From the NCBI GenBank assembly GCA_029582155.1, contig CM055906.1:1-64000 (forward strand): a DNA stretch of 64,000 bases. Reading direction: 5' to 3'. The position numbers were made by a program, and so were the translations under genes. The notes under the pieces are model-generated. The model was not told the origin of the DNA, made no database searches, and saw only the letters and a program-made list of their open reading frames with translations. Of this stretch, positions 19,705-33,030 are shown piece after piece. Every line of letters starts with the position of its first letter. The stretch's first letter is position 1. The stretch is from Panopea generosa (lineage: Eukaryota > Mollusca > Bivalvia > Adapedonta > Hiatellidae).

Positions 19705-20204
19705 NNNNNNNNNNNNNNNNNNNNNNNNNNNNNNNNNNNNNNNNNNNNNNNNNNNNNNNNNNNNNNNNNNNNNNNNNNNNNNNNNNNNNNNNNNNNNNNN
19801 NNNNNNNNNNNNNNNNNNNNNNNNNNNNNNNNNNNNNNNNNNNNNNNNNNNNNNNNNNNNNNNNNNNNNNNNNNNNNNNNNNNNNNNNNNNNNNNNNNNN
19901 NNNNNNNNNNNNNNNNNNNNNNNNNNNNNNNNNNNNNNNNNNNNNNNNNNNNNNNNNNNNNNNNNNNNNNNNNNNNNNNNNNNNNNNNNNNNNNNNNNNN
20001 NNNNNNNNNNNNNNNNNNNNNNNNNNNNNNNNNNNNNNNNNNNNNNNNNNNNNNNNNNNNNNNNNNNNNNNNNNNNNNNNNNNNNNNNNNNNNNNNNNNN
20101 NNNNNNNNNNNNNNNNNNNNNNNNNNNNNNNNNNNNNNNNNNNNNNNNNNNNNNNNNNNNNNNNNNNNNNNNNNNNNNNNNNNNNNNNNNNNNNNNNNNN
20201 NNNN
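19705..20204. other. Assembly gap, 500 N
   Basis: Exactly 500 N, a round number that usually marks a gap of arbitrary or estimated size. The sequence right of it starts in the middle of a satellite block of the Q/q type, so the array-to-flank junction is missing and an unknown amount of satellite may be absent. The two frames of X residues over it are meaningless. Confidence 0.99.
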
Positions 20205-23200
20205 TCACAAACTAGCGACAACTGTTAATTTGATATAGAAGAATAATCGTTACATACAGGAACAGATGATTTGGCAAGCTAATTACAGTATGAATAAATA
20301 TCACATATCTCATCCTAATATAATGTCAGGTTTGCAACAAGTTTAAATCACAACACATACATTAACAGGAATGATTAACTGGAAAGAATAAATTATACTA
20401 TAACCTATAAAGTAGATTAAAACGTTCTCTACAGCCAGTAATTGATAAGCTCACTGCAGTATAAATAAATTATTAAAAGAGTATTAATGAAACTTAGAAG
20501 GTAACAAAATTATCAATCATCTGAATTAAAGTAGCAACAACTGTTAATTTGATATAGTAGAATAAACATTACATACAGGAACAGATGTTTTGGCAAGCTA
20601 ATTACAGTATGAATAAATATCACATATCTCATCCTAATATAATGTCAGCTTTGAAACAAGTTTAAATCACAACACATATATTAACAGGAATAATTAACTG
20701 GAAAGAATAAATTATACTATAACCTGTAAAGTAGATTAAAACATTCTATACAGCCAGTAATGTGGTGCGTCTTTCAGATGTAACCACACAACTGGATAAT
20801 TAATAAGCTCACTGCAGTATAAATAAATTATTAAGAGACTAAAATAATGAAGCTTTGAAGGTAACATAATTATAAATCATCTGAAATAAACTAGCGACAA
20901 CTGTTAATTTGATATAGTAGAATAATCGTTACATACAGGAACATGACTATTGAGTGTAATACTCTTTAGATTATGTATCACTTTCACTTGTTAGAATGTA
21001 TGAAACTCACAGTTCCATATACTTCTACAGTATGCAGTGCAAAGTCGATACCTGCAAGATTGACATCTTATCTGATGTATTGATAGTTGTACGATGGAGG
21101 AGTTTCATGGGCCAGGCTACCTCTTTCATCTACTGTTAGCTCAGATGTAGTTGTTCTTTCAAGCAGTCACTTTAATATGGTAATATGGGCTGGCTGGGAG
21201 CAATGTTATGAGCCAGGCCAAAGCTCCTTCAGCTGAACAAAACCTCGAAATTAATTTTGCTTTAATGACCTTTATTATTGGAGTATTTTACAAACCTATA
21301 CAATATAAAAAAAAGTGTATCTATATTACAGTGAATAAATATAACATATCTCATACTAATATAATCTCAGCTTTGAAACAAGTTTAAATCCTAACACATA
21401 CATTGATAGGAACGATTAACTGGAAAGAATAAAATATACTATAACCTATAAAGTAGATTCAAACATTCTATAGAGTCAGTAATGTGGTGCATCTTTCAGA
21501 TGTAACCATACAACAGCATAATTGGTAAGCTCACTGCAGTATAAATAAATTATAAAGAGACTAATACTGAAGCTTTGAAGGTAACATAATTATAAATCAT
21601 CTGAAATAAACTAGCGACAACTGTTAATTTGATATAGTAGAATAATCATACATACTACACAACAGCATAATTGATAAGCTCACTGCAGTATAAATAAATC
21701 ATTAAGGGACTAATAATGAAGCTTTGAAGGTAACATAATTATAAATCGTCTGAAATAAACCAGCGACAACTGTTAATTTGATATAGTAGAATAATCATAC
21801 ATACCAGACAACAGCATAATTGATAAGCTCACTGCAGTATAAATAAATTATTAAGGGACTAATATTGAAATTTTGAAGGTAACATAATTATGAAACACCT
21901 GAAATAAACTAGCGACAACTGTTAATTTGATATAGAAGAATAATCGTTACATACAGGAACAGATGATTTGGCAAGCTAATTACAGTATGAATAAATATCA
22001 CATATCTCATCCTAATATAATGTCAGGTTTGCAACAAGTTTAAATCACAACACATACATTAACAGGAATGATTAACTGGAAATTATAAATTATACTATAA
22101 CGTATAAAGTAGATTAAAACGTTCTCTACAGCCAGTAATTGATAAGCTCACTGCAGTATAAATAAATTATTAAAAGAGTAATAATGAAACTTAGAAGGTA
22201 ACAAAATTATCAATCATCTGAATTAAAGTAGCAACAACTGTTAATTTGATATAGTAGAATAAACATTACATACAGGAACAGATGTTTTGGCAAGCTAATT
22301 ACAGTATGAATAAATATCACATATCTCATCCTAATATAATGTCAGCTTTGAAACAAGTTTAAATCACAACACATATATTAACAGGAATAATTAACTGGAA
22401 AGAATAAATTATACTATAACCTGTAAAGTAGATTAAAACATTCTATACAGCCAGTAATGTGGTGCGTCTTTCAGATGTAACCACACAACTGGATAATTAA
22501 TAAGCTCACTGCAGTATAAATAAATTATTAAGAGACTAAAATAATGAAGCTTTGAAGGTAACATAATTATAAATCATCTGAAATAAACTAGCGACAACTG
22601 TTAATTTGATATAGTAGAATAATCGTTACATACAGGAACATGACTATTGAGTGTAATACTCTTTAGATTATGTATCACTTTCACTTGTTAGAATGTATGA
22701 AACTCAAAGTTCCATATATTTCTACAGTATGCAGTGCAAAGTCGATAACTGCAAGATTGACATCTTATCTGATGTATTGATAGTTGTATGACAGAGGTGT
22801 TCTAAGGGCCAGGCTACCTCTTTCATTTACTGTTAGCTCAGATGTAGTGGTTCTTTCAAGTAAATGATTTGGCAAGCTTATTATAGCATGAATAAATATC
22901 ACATATCTCATCCTAATATAATCTCAGCTTTGAAACAAGTTTAAATCACAACACATACATTAACAGGAATGATTAACTGGAAAGAATAAATTATACTATA
23001 ACCTATAAAGTAGATTAAAACGTTCTATACAGCCAGTAATTGATAAGCTCACTGCAGTATAAATAAATTATTAAAAGAGTAATAATGAAACTTAGAAGGT
23101 AACAAAATTATCAATCATCTGAATTAAAGTAGCAACAACTGTTAATTTGATATAGTAGAATAATCATACATACCAGACAACAGCATAATTGATAAGCTCA

Positions 23201-26200
23201 CTGCAGTATAAATAAATTATTAAGGGACTAATATTGACATTTTGAAGGTAACATAATTATGAAACACCTGAAATGAACTAGTGACAACTGTTAATTTGAT
23301 ATAGTAGAATAATTGTTACATATAGGAGCAGATGTTTTGTCAAGCTTATTACAGTATAAATAAATGTCACATATCTCATCCTAATATAACCTTAGCTTTG
23401 AAACAAGTTTAAATCACAAACTAGCGACAACTGTTAATTTGATATAGAAGAATAATCGTTACATACAGGAACAGATGATTTGGCAAGCTAATTACAGTAT
23501 GAATAAATATCACATATCTCATCCTAATATAATGTCAGGTTTGCAACAAGTTTAAATCACAACACATACATTAACAGGAATGATTAACTGGAAAGAATAA
23601 ATTATACTATAACCTATAAAGTAGATTAAAACGTTCTCTACAGCCAGTAATTGATAAGCTCACTGCAGTATAAATAAATTATTAAAAGAGTAATAATGAA
23701 ACTTAGAAGGTAACAAAATTATCAATCATCTGAATTAAAGTAGCAACAACTGTTAATTTGATATAGTAGAATAAACATTACATACAGGAACAGATGTTTT
23801 GGCAAGCTAATTACAGTATGAATAAATATCACATATCTCATCCTAATATAATGTCAGCTTTGAAACAAGTTTAAATCACAACACATATATTAACAGGAAT
23901 AATTAACTGGAAAGAATAAATTATACTATAACCTGTAAAGTAGATTAAAACATTCTATACAGCCAGTAATGTGGTGCGTCTTTCAGATGTAACCACACAA
24001 CTGGATAATTAATAAGCTCACTGCAGTATAAATAAATTATTAAGAGACTAAAATAATGAAGCATTGAAGGTAACATAATTATAAATCATCTGAAATAAAC
24101 TAGCGACAACTGTTAATTTGATATAGTAGAATAATCGTTACATACAGGAACATGACTATTGAGTGTAATACTCTTTAGATTATGTATCACTTTCACTTGT
24201 TAGAATGTATGAAACTCAAAGTTCCATATATTTCTACAGTATGCAGTGCAAAGTCGATAACTGCAAGATTGACATCTTATCTGATGTATTGATAGTTGTA
24301 TGACAGAGGTGTTCTAAGGGCCAGGCTACCTGTTTCATTTACTGTTAGCTCAGATGTAGTGGTTCTTTCAAGCAAATGATTTGGCAAGCTTATTATAGCA
24401 TGAATAAATATCACATATCTCATCCTAATATAATCTCAGCTTTGAAACAAGTTTAAATCACAACACATACATTAACAGGAATGATTAACTGGAAAGAATA
24501 AATTATACTATAACCTATAAAGTAGATTAAAACGTTCTATACAGCCAGTAATTGATAAGCTCACTGCAGTATAAATAAATTATTAAAAGAGTAATAATGA
24601 AACTTAGAAGGTAACAAAATTATCAATCATCTGAATTAAAGTAACAACAACTGTTCATTTGATATAGTAGAATAATCATACATACCAGACAACAGCATAA
24701 TTGATAAGCTCACTGCAGTATAAATAAATTATTAAGGGACTAATATTGACATTTTGAAGGTAACATAATTATGAAACACCTGAAATAAACTAGCGACAAC
24801 TGTTAATTTGATATAGAAGAATAATCGTTACATACAGGAACAGATGATTTGGCAAGCTAATTACAGTATGAATAAATATCACATATCTCATCCTAATATA
24901 ATGTCAGGTTTGCAACAAGTTTAAATCACAACACATACATTAACAGGAATGATTAACTGGAAAGAATAAATTATACTATAACCTATAAAGTAGATTAAAA
25001 CGTTCTCTACAGCCAGTAATTGATAAGCTCACTGCAGTATAAATAAATTATTAAAAGAGTAATAATGAAACTTAGAAGGTAACAAAATTATCAATCATCT
25101 GAATTAAAGTAGCAACAACTGTTAATTTGATATAGTAGAATAATCATACATACCAGACAACAGCATAATTGATAAGCTCACTGCAGTATAAATAAATTAT
25201 TAAGGGACTAATATTGACATTTTGAAGGTAACATAATTATAAATCATCTGAAATGAACTAGCGACAACTGTTAATTTGATATAGTAGAATAATCGTTACA
25301 TACAGGAACATGACTATTGAGTGTAATACTCTTTAGATTATGTATCACTTTCACTTGTTAGAATGTATGAAACTCACAGTTCCATATACTTCTACAGTAT
25401 GCAGTGCAAAGTCGATACCTGCAAGATTGACATCTTATCTGATGTATTGATAGTTGTACGACGGAGGAGTTTCATGGGCCAGGCTACCTCTTTCATCTAC
25501 TGTTAGCTCAGACGTAGTTGTTTTTTCAAGCAGTCACTTTAATATGGTAATATGGGCTGGCTGGGAGCAATGTTATGAGCCAGGCCAAAGCTCCTTCAGC
25601 TGAACAAAACCTCGAAATTAATTTTGCTTTAATGACCTTTATTATTGGAGTATTTTACAAACCTATACAATATAAAAAAAAGTGTATCTATATTACAGTG
25701 AATAAATATAACATATCTCATACTAATATAATCTCAGCTTTGAAACAAGTTTAAATCCTAACACATACATTGATAGGAACGATTAACTGGAAAGAATAAA
25801 ATATACTATAACCTATAAAGTAGATTCAAACATTCTATAGAGTCAGTAATGTGGTGCATCTTTCAGATGTAACCATACAACAGCATAATTGGTAAGCTCA
25901 CTGCAGTATAAATAAATTATAAAGAGACTAATACTGAAGCTTTGAAGGTAACATAATTATAAATCATCTGAAATAAACTAGCGACAACTGTTAATTTGAT
26001 ATAGTAGAATAATCATACATACTACACAACAGCATAATTGATAAGCTCACTGCAGTATAAATAAATCATTAAGGGACTAATAATGAAGCTTTGAAGGTAA
26101 CATAATTATAAATCGTCTGAAATAAACTAGCGACAACTGTTAATTTGATATAGTAGAATAATCATACATACCAGACAACAGCATAATTGATAAGCTCACT

Positions 26201-29200
26201 GCAGTATAAATAAATTATTAAGGGACTAATATTGAAATTTTGAAGGTAACATAATTATGAAACACCTGAAATAAACTAGCGACAACTGTTAATTTGATAT
26301 AGTAGAATAATTGTTACATATAGGAGCAGATGTTTTGTCAAGCTTATTACAGTATAAATAAATATCACATATCTCATCCTAATATAACCTTAGCTTTGAA
26401 ACAAGTTTTAATCACAAACTAGCGACAACTGTTAATTTGATATAGAAGAATAATCGTTACATACAGGAACAGATGATTTGGCAAGCTAATTACAGTATGA
26501 ATAAATATCACATATCTCATCCTAATATAATGTCAGGTTTGCAACAAGTTTAAATCACAACACATACATTAACAGGAATGATTAACTGGAAAGAATAAAT
26601 TATACTATAACCTATAAAGTAGATTAAAACGTTCTCTACAGCCAGTAATTGATAAGCTCACTGCAGTATAAATAAATTATTAAAAGAGTAATAATGAAAC
26701 TTAGAAGGTAACAAAATTATCAATCATCTGAATTAAAGTAGCAACAACTGTTAATTTGATATAGTAGAATAAACATTACATACAGGAACAGATGTTTTTG
26801 CAAGCTAATTACAGTATGAATAAATATCACATATCTCATCCTAATATAATGTCAGCTTTGAAACAAGTTTAAATCACAACACATATATTAACAGGAATAA
26901 TTAACTGGAAAGAATAAATTATACTATAACCTTTAAAGTAGATTAAAACATTCTATACAGCCAGTAATATGGTGCGTCTTTCAGATGTAACCACACAACT
27001 GGATAATTAATAAGCTCACTGCAGTATAAATAAATTATCAAGAGACTAAAATAATGAAGCTTTGAAGGTAACATAATTATAAATCATCTGAAATAAACTA
27101 GCGACAACTGTTAATTTGATATAGTAGAATAATCGTTACATACAGGAACATGACTATTGAGTGTAATACTCTTTAGATTATGTATCACTTTCACTTGTTA
27201 GAATGTATGAAACTCAAAGTTCCATATATTTCTACAGTATGCAGTGCAAAGTCGATAACTGCAAGATTGACATCTTATCTGATGTATTGATAGTTGTATG
27301 ACAGAGGTGTTCTAAGGGCCAGGCTACCTGTTTCATTTACTGTTAGCTCAGATGTAGTGGTTCTTTCAAGCAAATGATTTGGCAAGCTTATTATAGCATG
27401 AATAAATATCACATATCTCATCCTAATATAATCTCAGCTTTGAAACAAGTTTAAATCACAACACATACATTAACAGGAATGATTAACTGGAAAGAATAAA
27501 TTATACTATAACCTATAAAGTAGATTAAAACGTTCTATACAGCCAGTAATTGATAAGCTCACTGCAGTATAAATAAATTATTAAAAGAGTAATAATGAAA
27601 CTTAGAAGGTAACAAAATTATCAATCATCTGAATTAAAGTAGCAACAACTGTTAATTTGATATAGTAGAATAATCATACATACCAGACAACAGCATAATT
27701 GATAAGCTCACTGCAGTATAAATAAATTATTAAGGGACTAATATTGACATTTTGAAGGTAACATAATTATGAAACACCTGAAATAAACTAGCGACAACTG
27801 TTAATTTGATATAGTAGAATAATTGTTACATATAGGAGCAGATGTTTTGTCAAGCTTATTACAGTATAAATAAATATCACATATCTCATCCTAATATAAC
27901 CTTAGCTTTGAAACAAGTTTAAATCACAAACTAGCGACAACTGTTAATTTGATATAGAAGAATAATCGTTACATACAGGAACAGATGATTTGGCAAGCTA
28001 ATTACAGTATGAATAAATATCACATATCTCATCCTAATATAATGTCAGGTTTGCAACAAGTTTAAATCACAACACATACATTAACAGGAATGATTAACTG
28101 GAAAGAATAAATTATACTATAACCTATAAAGTAGATTAAAACGTTCTCTACAGCCAGTAATTGATAAGCTCACTGCAGTATAAATAAATTATTAAAAGAG
28201 TAATAATGAAACTTAGAAGGTAACAAAATTATCAATCATCTGAATTAAAGTAGCAACAACTGTTAATTTGATATAGTAGAATAAACATTACATACAGGAA
28301 CAGATGTTTTGGCAAGCTAATTACAGTATGAATAAATATCACATATCTCATCCTAATATAATGTCAGCTTTGAAACAAGTTTAAATCACAACACATATAT
28401 TAACAGGAATAATTAACTGGAAAGAATAAATTATACTATAACCTGTAAAGTAGATTAAAACATTCTATACAGCCAGTAATGTGGTGCGTCTTTCAGATGT
28501 AACCACACAACTGGATAATTAATAAGCTCACTGCAGTATAAATAAATTATTAAGAGACTAAAATAATGAAGCTTTGAAGGTAACATAATTATAAATCATC
28601 TGAAATAAACTAGCGACAACTGTTAATTTGATATAGTAGAATAATCGTTACATACAGGAACATGACTATTGAGTGTAATACTCTTTAGATTATGTATCAC
28701 TTTCACTTGTTAGAATGTATGAAACTCAAAGTTCCATATATTTCTACAGTATGCAGTGCAAAGTCGATAACTGCAAGATTGACATCTTATCTGATGTATT
28801 GATAGTTGTATGACAGAGGTGTTCTAAGGGCCAGGCTACCTCTTTCATTTACTGTTAGCTCAGATGTAGTGGTTCTTTCAAGCAAATGATTTGGCAAGCT
28901 TATTATAGCATGAATAAATATCACATATCTCATCCTAATATAATCTCAGCTTTGAAACAAGTTTAAATCACAACACATACATTAACAGGAATGATTAACT
29001 GGAAAGAATAAATTATACTATAACCTATAAAGTAGATTAAAACGTTCTATACAGCCAGTAATTGATAAGCTCACTGCAGTATAAATAAATTATTAAAAGA
29101 GTAATAATGAAACTTAGAAGGTAACAAAATTATCAATCATCTGAATTAAAGTAGCAACAACTGTTAATTTGATATAGTAGAATAATCATACATACCAGAC

Positions 29201-30783
29201 AACAGCATAATTGATAAGCTCACTGCAGTATAAATAAATTATTAAGGGACTAATATTGACATTTTGAAGGTAACATAATTATGAAACACCTGAAATGAAC
29301 TAGCGACAACTGTTAATTTGATATAGTAGAATAATTGTTACATATAGGAGCAGATGTTTTGTCAACCTTATTACAGTATAAATAAATGTCACATATCTCA
29401 TCCTAATATAACCTTAGCTTTGAAACAAGTTTAAATCACAAACTAGCGACAACTGTTAATTTGATATAGAAGAATAATCGTTACATACAGGAACAGATGA
29501 TTTGGCAAGCTAATTACAGTATGAATAAATATCACATATCTCATCCTAATATAATCTCAGCTTTGAAACAAGTTTAAATCACAACACATACATTAACAGG
29601 AATGATTAACTGGAAAGAATAAATTATACTATAACCTATAAAGTAGATTAAAACGTTCTATACAGCCAGTAATTGATAAGCTCACTGCAGTATAAATAAA
29701 TTATTAAAAGAGTAATAATGAAACTTAGAAGGTAACAAAATTATCAATCATCTGAATTAAAGTAGCAACAACTGTTAATTTGATATAGTAGAATAATCAT
29801 ACATACCAGACAACAGCATAATTGATAAGCTCACTGCAGTATAAATAAATTATTAAGGGACTAATATTGACATTTTGAAGGTAACATAATTATGAAACAC
29901 CTGAAATGAACTAGCGACAACTGTTAATTTGATATAGTAGAATAATTGTTACATATAGGAGCAGATGTTTTGTCAAGCTTATTACAGTATAAATAAATGT
30001 CACATATCTCATCCTAATATAACCTTAGCTTTGAAACAAGTTTAAATCACAAACTAGCGACAACTGTTAATTTGATATAGAAGAATAATCGTTACATACA
30101 GGAACAGATGATTTGGCAAGCTAATTACAGTATGAATAAATATCACATATCTCATCCTAATATAATGTCAGGTTTGCAACAAGTTTAAATCACAACACAT
30201 ACATTAACAGGAATGATTAACTGGAAAGAATAAATTATACTATAACCTATAAAGTAGATTAAAACGTTCTCTACAGCCAGTAATTGATAAGCTCACTGCA
30301 GTATAAATAAATTATTAAAAGAGTAATAATGAAACTTAGAAGGTAACAAAATTATCAATCATCTGAATTAAAGTAGCAACAACTGTTAATTTGATATAGT
30401 AGAATAAACATTACATACAGGAACAGATGTTTTGGCAAGCTAATTACAGTATGAATAAATATCACATATCTCATCCTAATATAATGTCAGCTTTGAAACA
30501 AGTTTAAATCACAACACATATATTAACAGGAATAATTAACTGGAAAGAATAAATTATACTATAACCTGTAAAGTAGATTAAAACATTCTATACAGCCAGT
30601 AATGTGGTGCGTCTTTCAGATGTAACCACACAACTGGATAATTAATAAGCTCACTGCAGTATAAATAAATTATTAAGAGACTAAAATAATGAAGCTTTGA
30701 AGGTAACATAATTATAAATCATCTGAAATAAACTAGCGACAACTGTTAATTTGATATAGTAGAATAATCGTTACATACAGGAA
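20205..30783. repeat. Satellite, left part with irregular block order
   Basis: Landmark spacings here are 1697, 1512, 1158, 1840, 1512 and 2123. Each can be written in the block alphabet: 1697 is S+M+M+q+P, 1512 is R+M+Q+P and 2123 is R+M+Q+M+Q+P. No 901-bp R+P unit occurs in this part. The mixed order suggests either an older, less homogenised flank or a region rearranged by repeated unequal exchange. Confidence 0.88.
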
Positions 30784-31369
30784 CATGACTATTGAGTGTA
30801 ATACTCTTTAGATTATGTATCACTTTCACTTGTTAGAATGTATGAAACTCACAGTTCCATATACTTCTACAGTATGCAGTGCAAAGTCGATACCTGCAAG
30901 ATTGACATCTTATCTGATGTATTGATAGTTGTACGACGGAGGAGTTTCATGGGCCAGGCTACCTCTTTCATCTACTGTTAGCTCAGATGTAGTTGTTTTT
31001 TCAAGCAGTCACTTTAATATGGTAATATGGGCTGGCTGGGAGCAATGTTATGAGCCAGGCCAAAGCTCCTTCAGCTGAACAAAACCTCGAAATTAATTTT
31101 GCTTTAATGACCTTTATTATTGGAGTATTTTACAAACCTATACAATATAAAAAAAAGTGTATCTATATTACAGTGAATAAATATAACATATCTCATACTA
31201 ATATAATCTCAGCTTTGAAACAAGTTTAAATCCTAACACATACATTGATAGGAACGATTAACTGGAAAGAATAAAATATACTATAACCTATAAAGTAGAT
31301 TCAAACATTCTATAGAGTCAGTAATGTGGTGCATCTTTCAGATGTAACCATACAACAGCATAATTGGTA
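30648..31369. repeat. Exemplar S block (722 bp)
   Basis: The longest block. After the shared head come the landmark segment (30784-31006), an S-only segment (31007-31173), the common 'aataaatataacatatctc...cagtaa' body and a tail resembling that of P. Ten S blocks occur in the window, with S-specific segments starting near 21165, 25540, 31007, 38253, 43697, 49141, 52783, 56425, 59166 and 62807. Confidence 0.9.
31007..31173. repeat. S-only segment of the satellite
   Basis: About 167 bases found only in S blocks, from agtcactttaatatggtaat to ctatattacag, including gggctggctgggagc and gagccaggccaaagctcc. It is more G-rich than the rest and has no counterpart in R, so it was either inserted into an S ancestor or lost from R. 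No coding frame or transposon end was seen. Confidence 0.8.
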
Positions 31370-31518
31370 AGCTCACTGCAGTATAAATAAATTATAAAGA
31401 GACTAATACTGAAGCTTTGAAGGTAACATAATTATAAATCATCTGAAATAAACTAGCGACAACTGTTAATTTGATATAGTAGAATAATCATACATACTAC
31501 ACAACAGCATAATTGATA

Positions 31519-31667
31519 AGCTCACTGCAGTATAAATAAATCATTAAGGGACTAATAATGAAGCTTTGAAGGTAACATAATTATAAATCGTCTGAAATAA
31601 ACTAGCGACAACTGTTAATTTGATATAGTAGAATAATCATACATACCAGACAACAGCATAATTGATA
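31519..31667. repeat. Exemplar M block (149 bp)
   Basis: The smallest block: the shared head of about 118 bases plus a 30-base tail (catacataccagacaacag and cataattgata). M usually occurs in pairs inside the 1840-bp unit. It is the simplest candidate for the ancestral monomer. Confidence 0.88.
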
Positions 31668-32129
31668 AGCTCACTGCAGTATAAATAAATTATTAAGGGA
31701 CTAATATTGAAATTTTGAAGGTAACATAATTATGAAACACCCGAAATAAACTAGCGACAACTGTTAATTTGATATAGTAGAATAATTGTTACATATAGGA
31801 GCAGATGTTTTGTCAAGCTTATTACAGTATAAATAAATATCACATATCTCATCCTAATATAACCTTAGCTTTGAAACAAGTTTAAATCACAAACTAGCGA
31901 CAACTGTTAGTTTGATATAGAAGAATAATCGTTACATACAGGAACAGATGATTTGGCAAGCTAATTACAGTATGAATAAATATCACATATCTCATCCTAA
32001 TATAATGTCAGGTTTGCAACAAGTTTAAATCACAACACATACATTAACAGGAATGATTAACTGGAAAGAATAAATTATACTATAACCTATAAAGTAGATT
32101 AAAACGTTCTCTACAGCCAGTAATAGATA
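31668..32129. repeat. Exemplar Q block (462 bp)
   Basis: Shared head, then a partial body (tgttacataggagc-like start through ttagctttgaaacaag), then an internal return to the last part of the head (actagcgacaactgttaatt), then a full body ending ctctacagccagtaatagat. The internal return makes Q 143 bases longer than q (319), which lacks it, so Q and q differ by one internal duplication or deletion. Confidence 0.85.
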
Positions 32130-32487
32130 AGCTCACTGCAGTATAAATAAATTATTAAAAGAGTAATAATGAAACTTAGAAGGTAACAAAATTATCAATC
32201 ATCTGAATTAAAGTAGCAACAACTGTTAATTTGATATAGTAGAATAAACATTACATACAGGAACAGATGTTTTGGCAAGCTAATTACAGTATGAATAAAT
32301 ATCACATATCTCATCCTAATATAATGTCAGCTTTGAAACAAGTTTAAATCACAACACATATATTAACAGGAATAATTAACTGGAAAGAATAAATTATACT
32401 ATAACCTGTAAAGTAGATTAAAACATTCTATACAGCCAGTAATGTGGTGCGTCTTTCAGATGTAACCACACAACTGGATAATTAATA

Positions 32488-33030
32488 AGCTCACTGCAGT
32501 ATAAATAAATTATTAAGAGACTAAAATAATGAAGCTTTGAAGGTAACATAATTATAAATCATCTGAAATAAACTAGCGACAACTGTTAATTTGATATAGT
32601 AGAATAATCGTTACATACAGGAACATGACTATTGAGTGTAATACTCTTTAGATTATGTATCACTTTCACTTGTTAGAATGTATGAAACTCACAGTTCCAT
32701 ATATTTCTACAGTATGCAGAGCAAAGTCGATACCTGCAAGATTGACATCTTATCTGATGTATTGATAGTTGTATGACAGAGGTGTTCTAAGGGCCAGGCT
32801 ACCTCTTTCATTTACTGTTAGCTCAGATGTAGTGGTTCTTTCAAGCAAATGATTTGGCAAGCTTATTATAGCATGAATAAATATCACATATCTCATCCTA
32901 ATATAATCTCAGCTTTGAAACAAGTTTAAATCACAACACATACATTAACAGGAATGATTAACTGGAAAGAATAAATTATACTATAACCTATAAAGTAGAT
33001 TAAAACGTTCTATACAGCCAGTAATTGATA
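32488..33030. repeat. Exemplar R block (543 bp)
   Basis: Shared head, then a segment of about 223 bases found only in R and S (32624-32846, starting catgactattgagtg and ending ttctttcaagc), then the common body from aaatgatttggcaagc to cagccagtaattgata. R is always followed by P in the 901-bp unit and by M in the irregular left part. Confidence 0.88.

Noticed and set aside
19648-20221. Open frames of about 187 codons consisting of X
   Set aside because: They are translations of the N gap.
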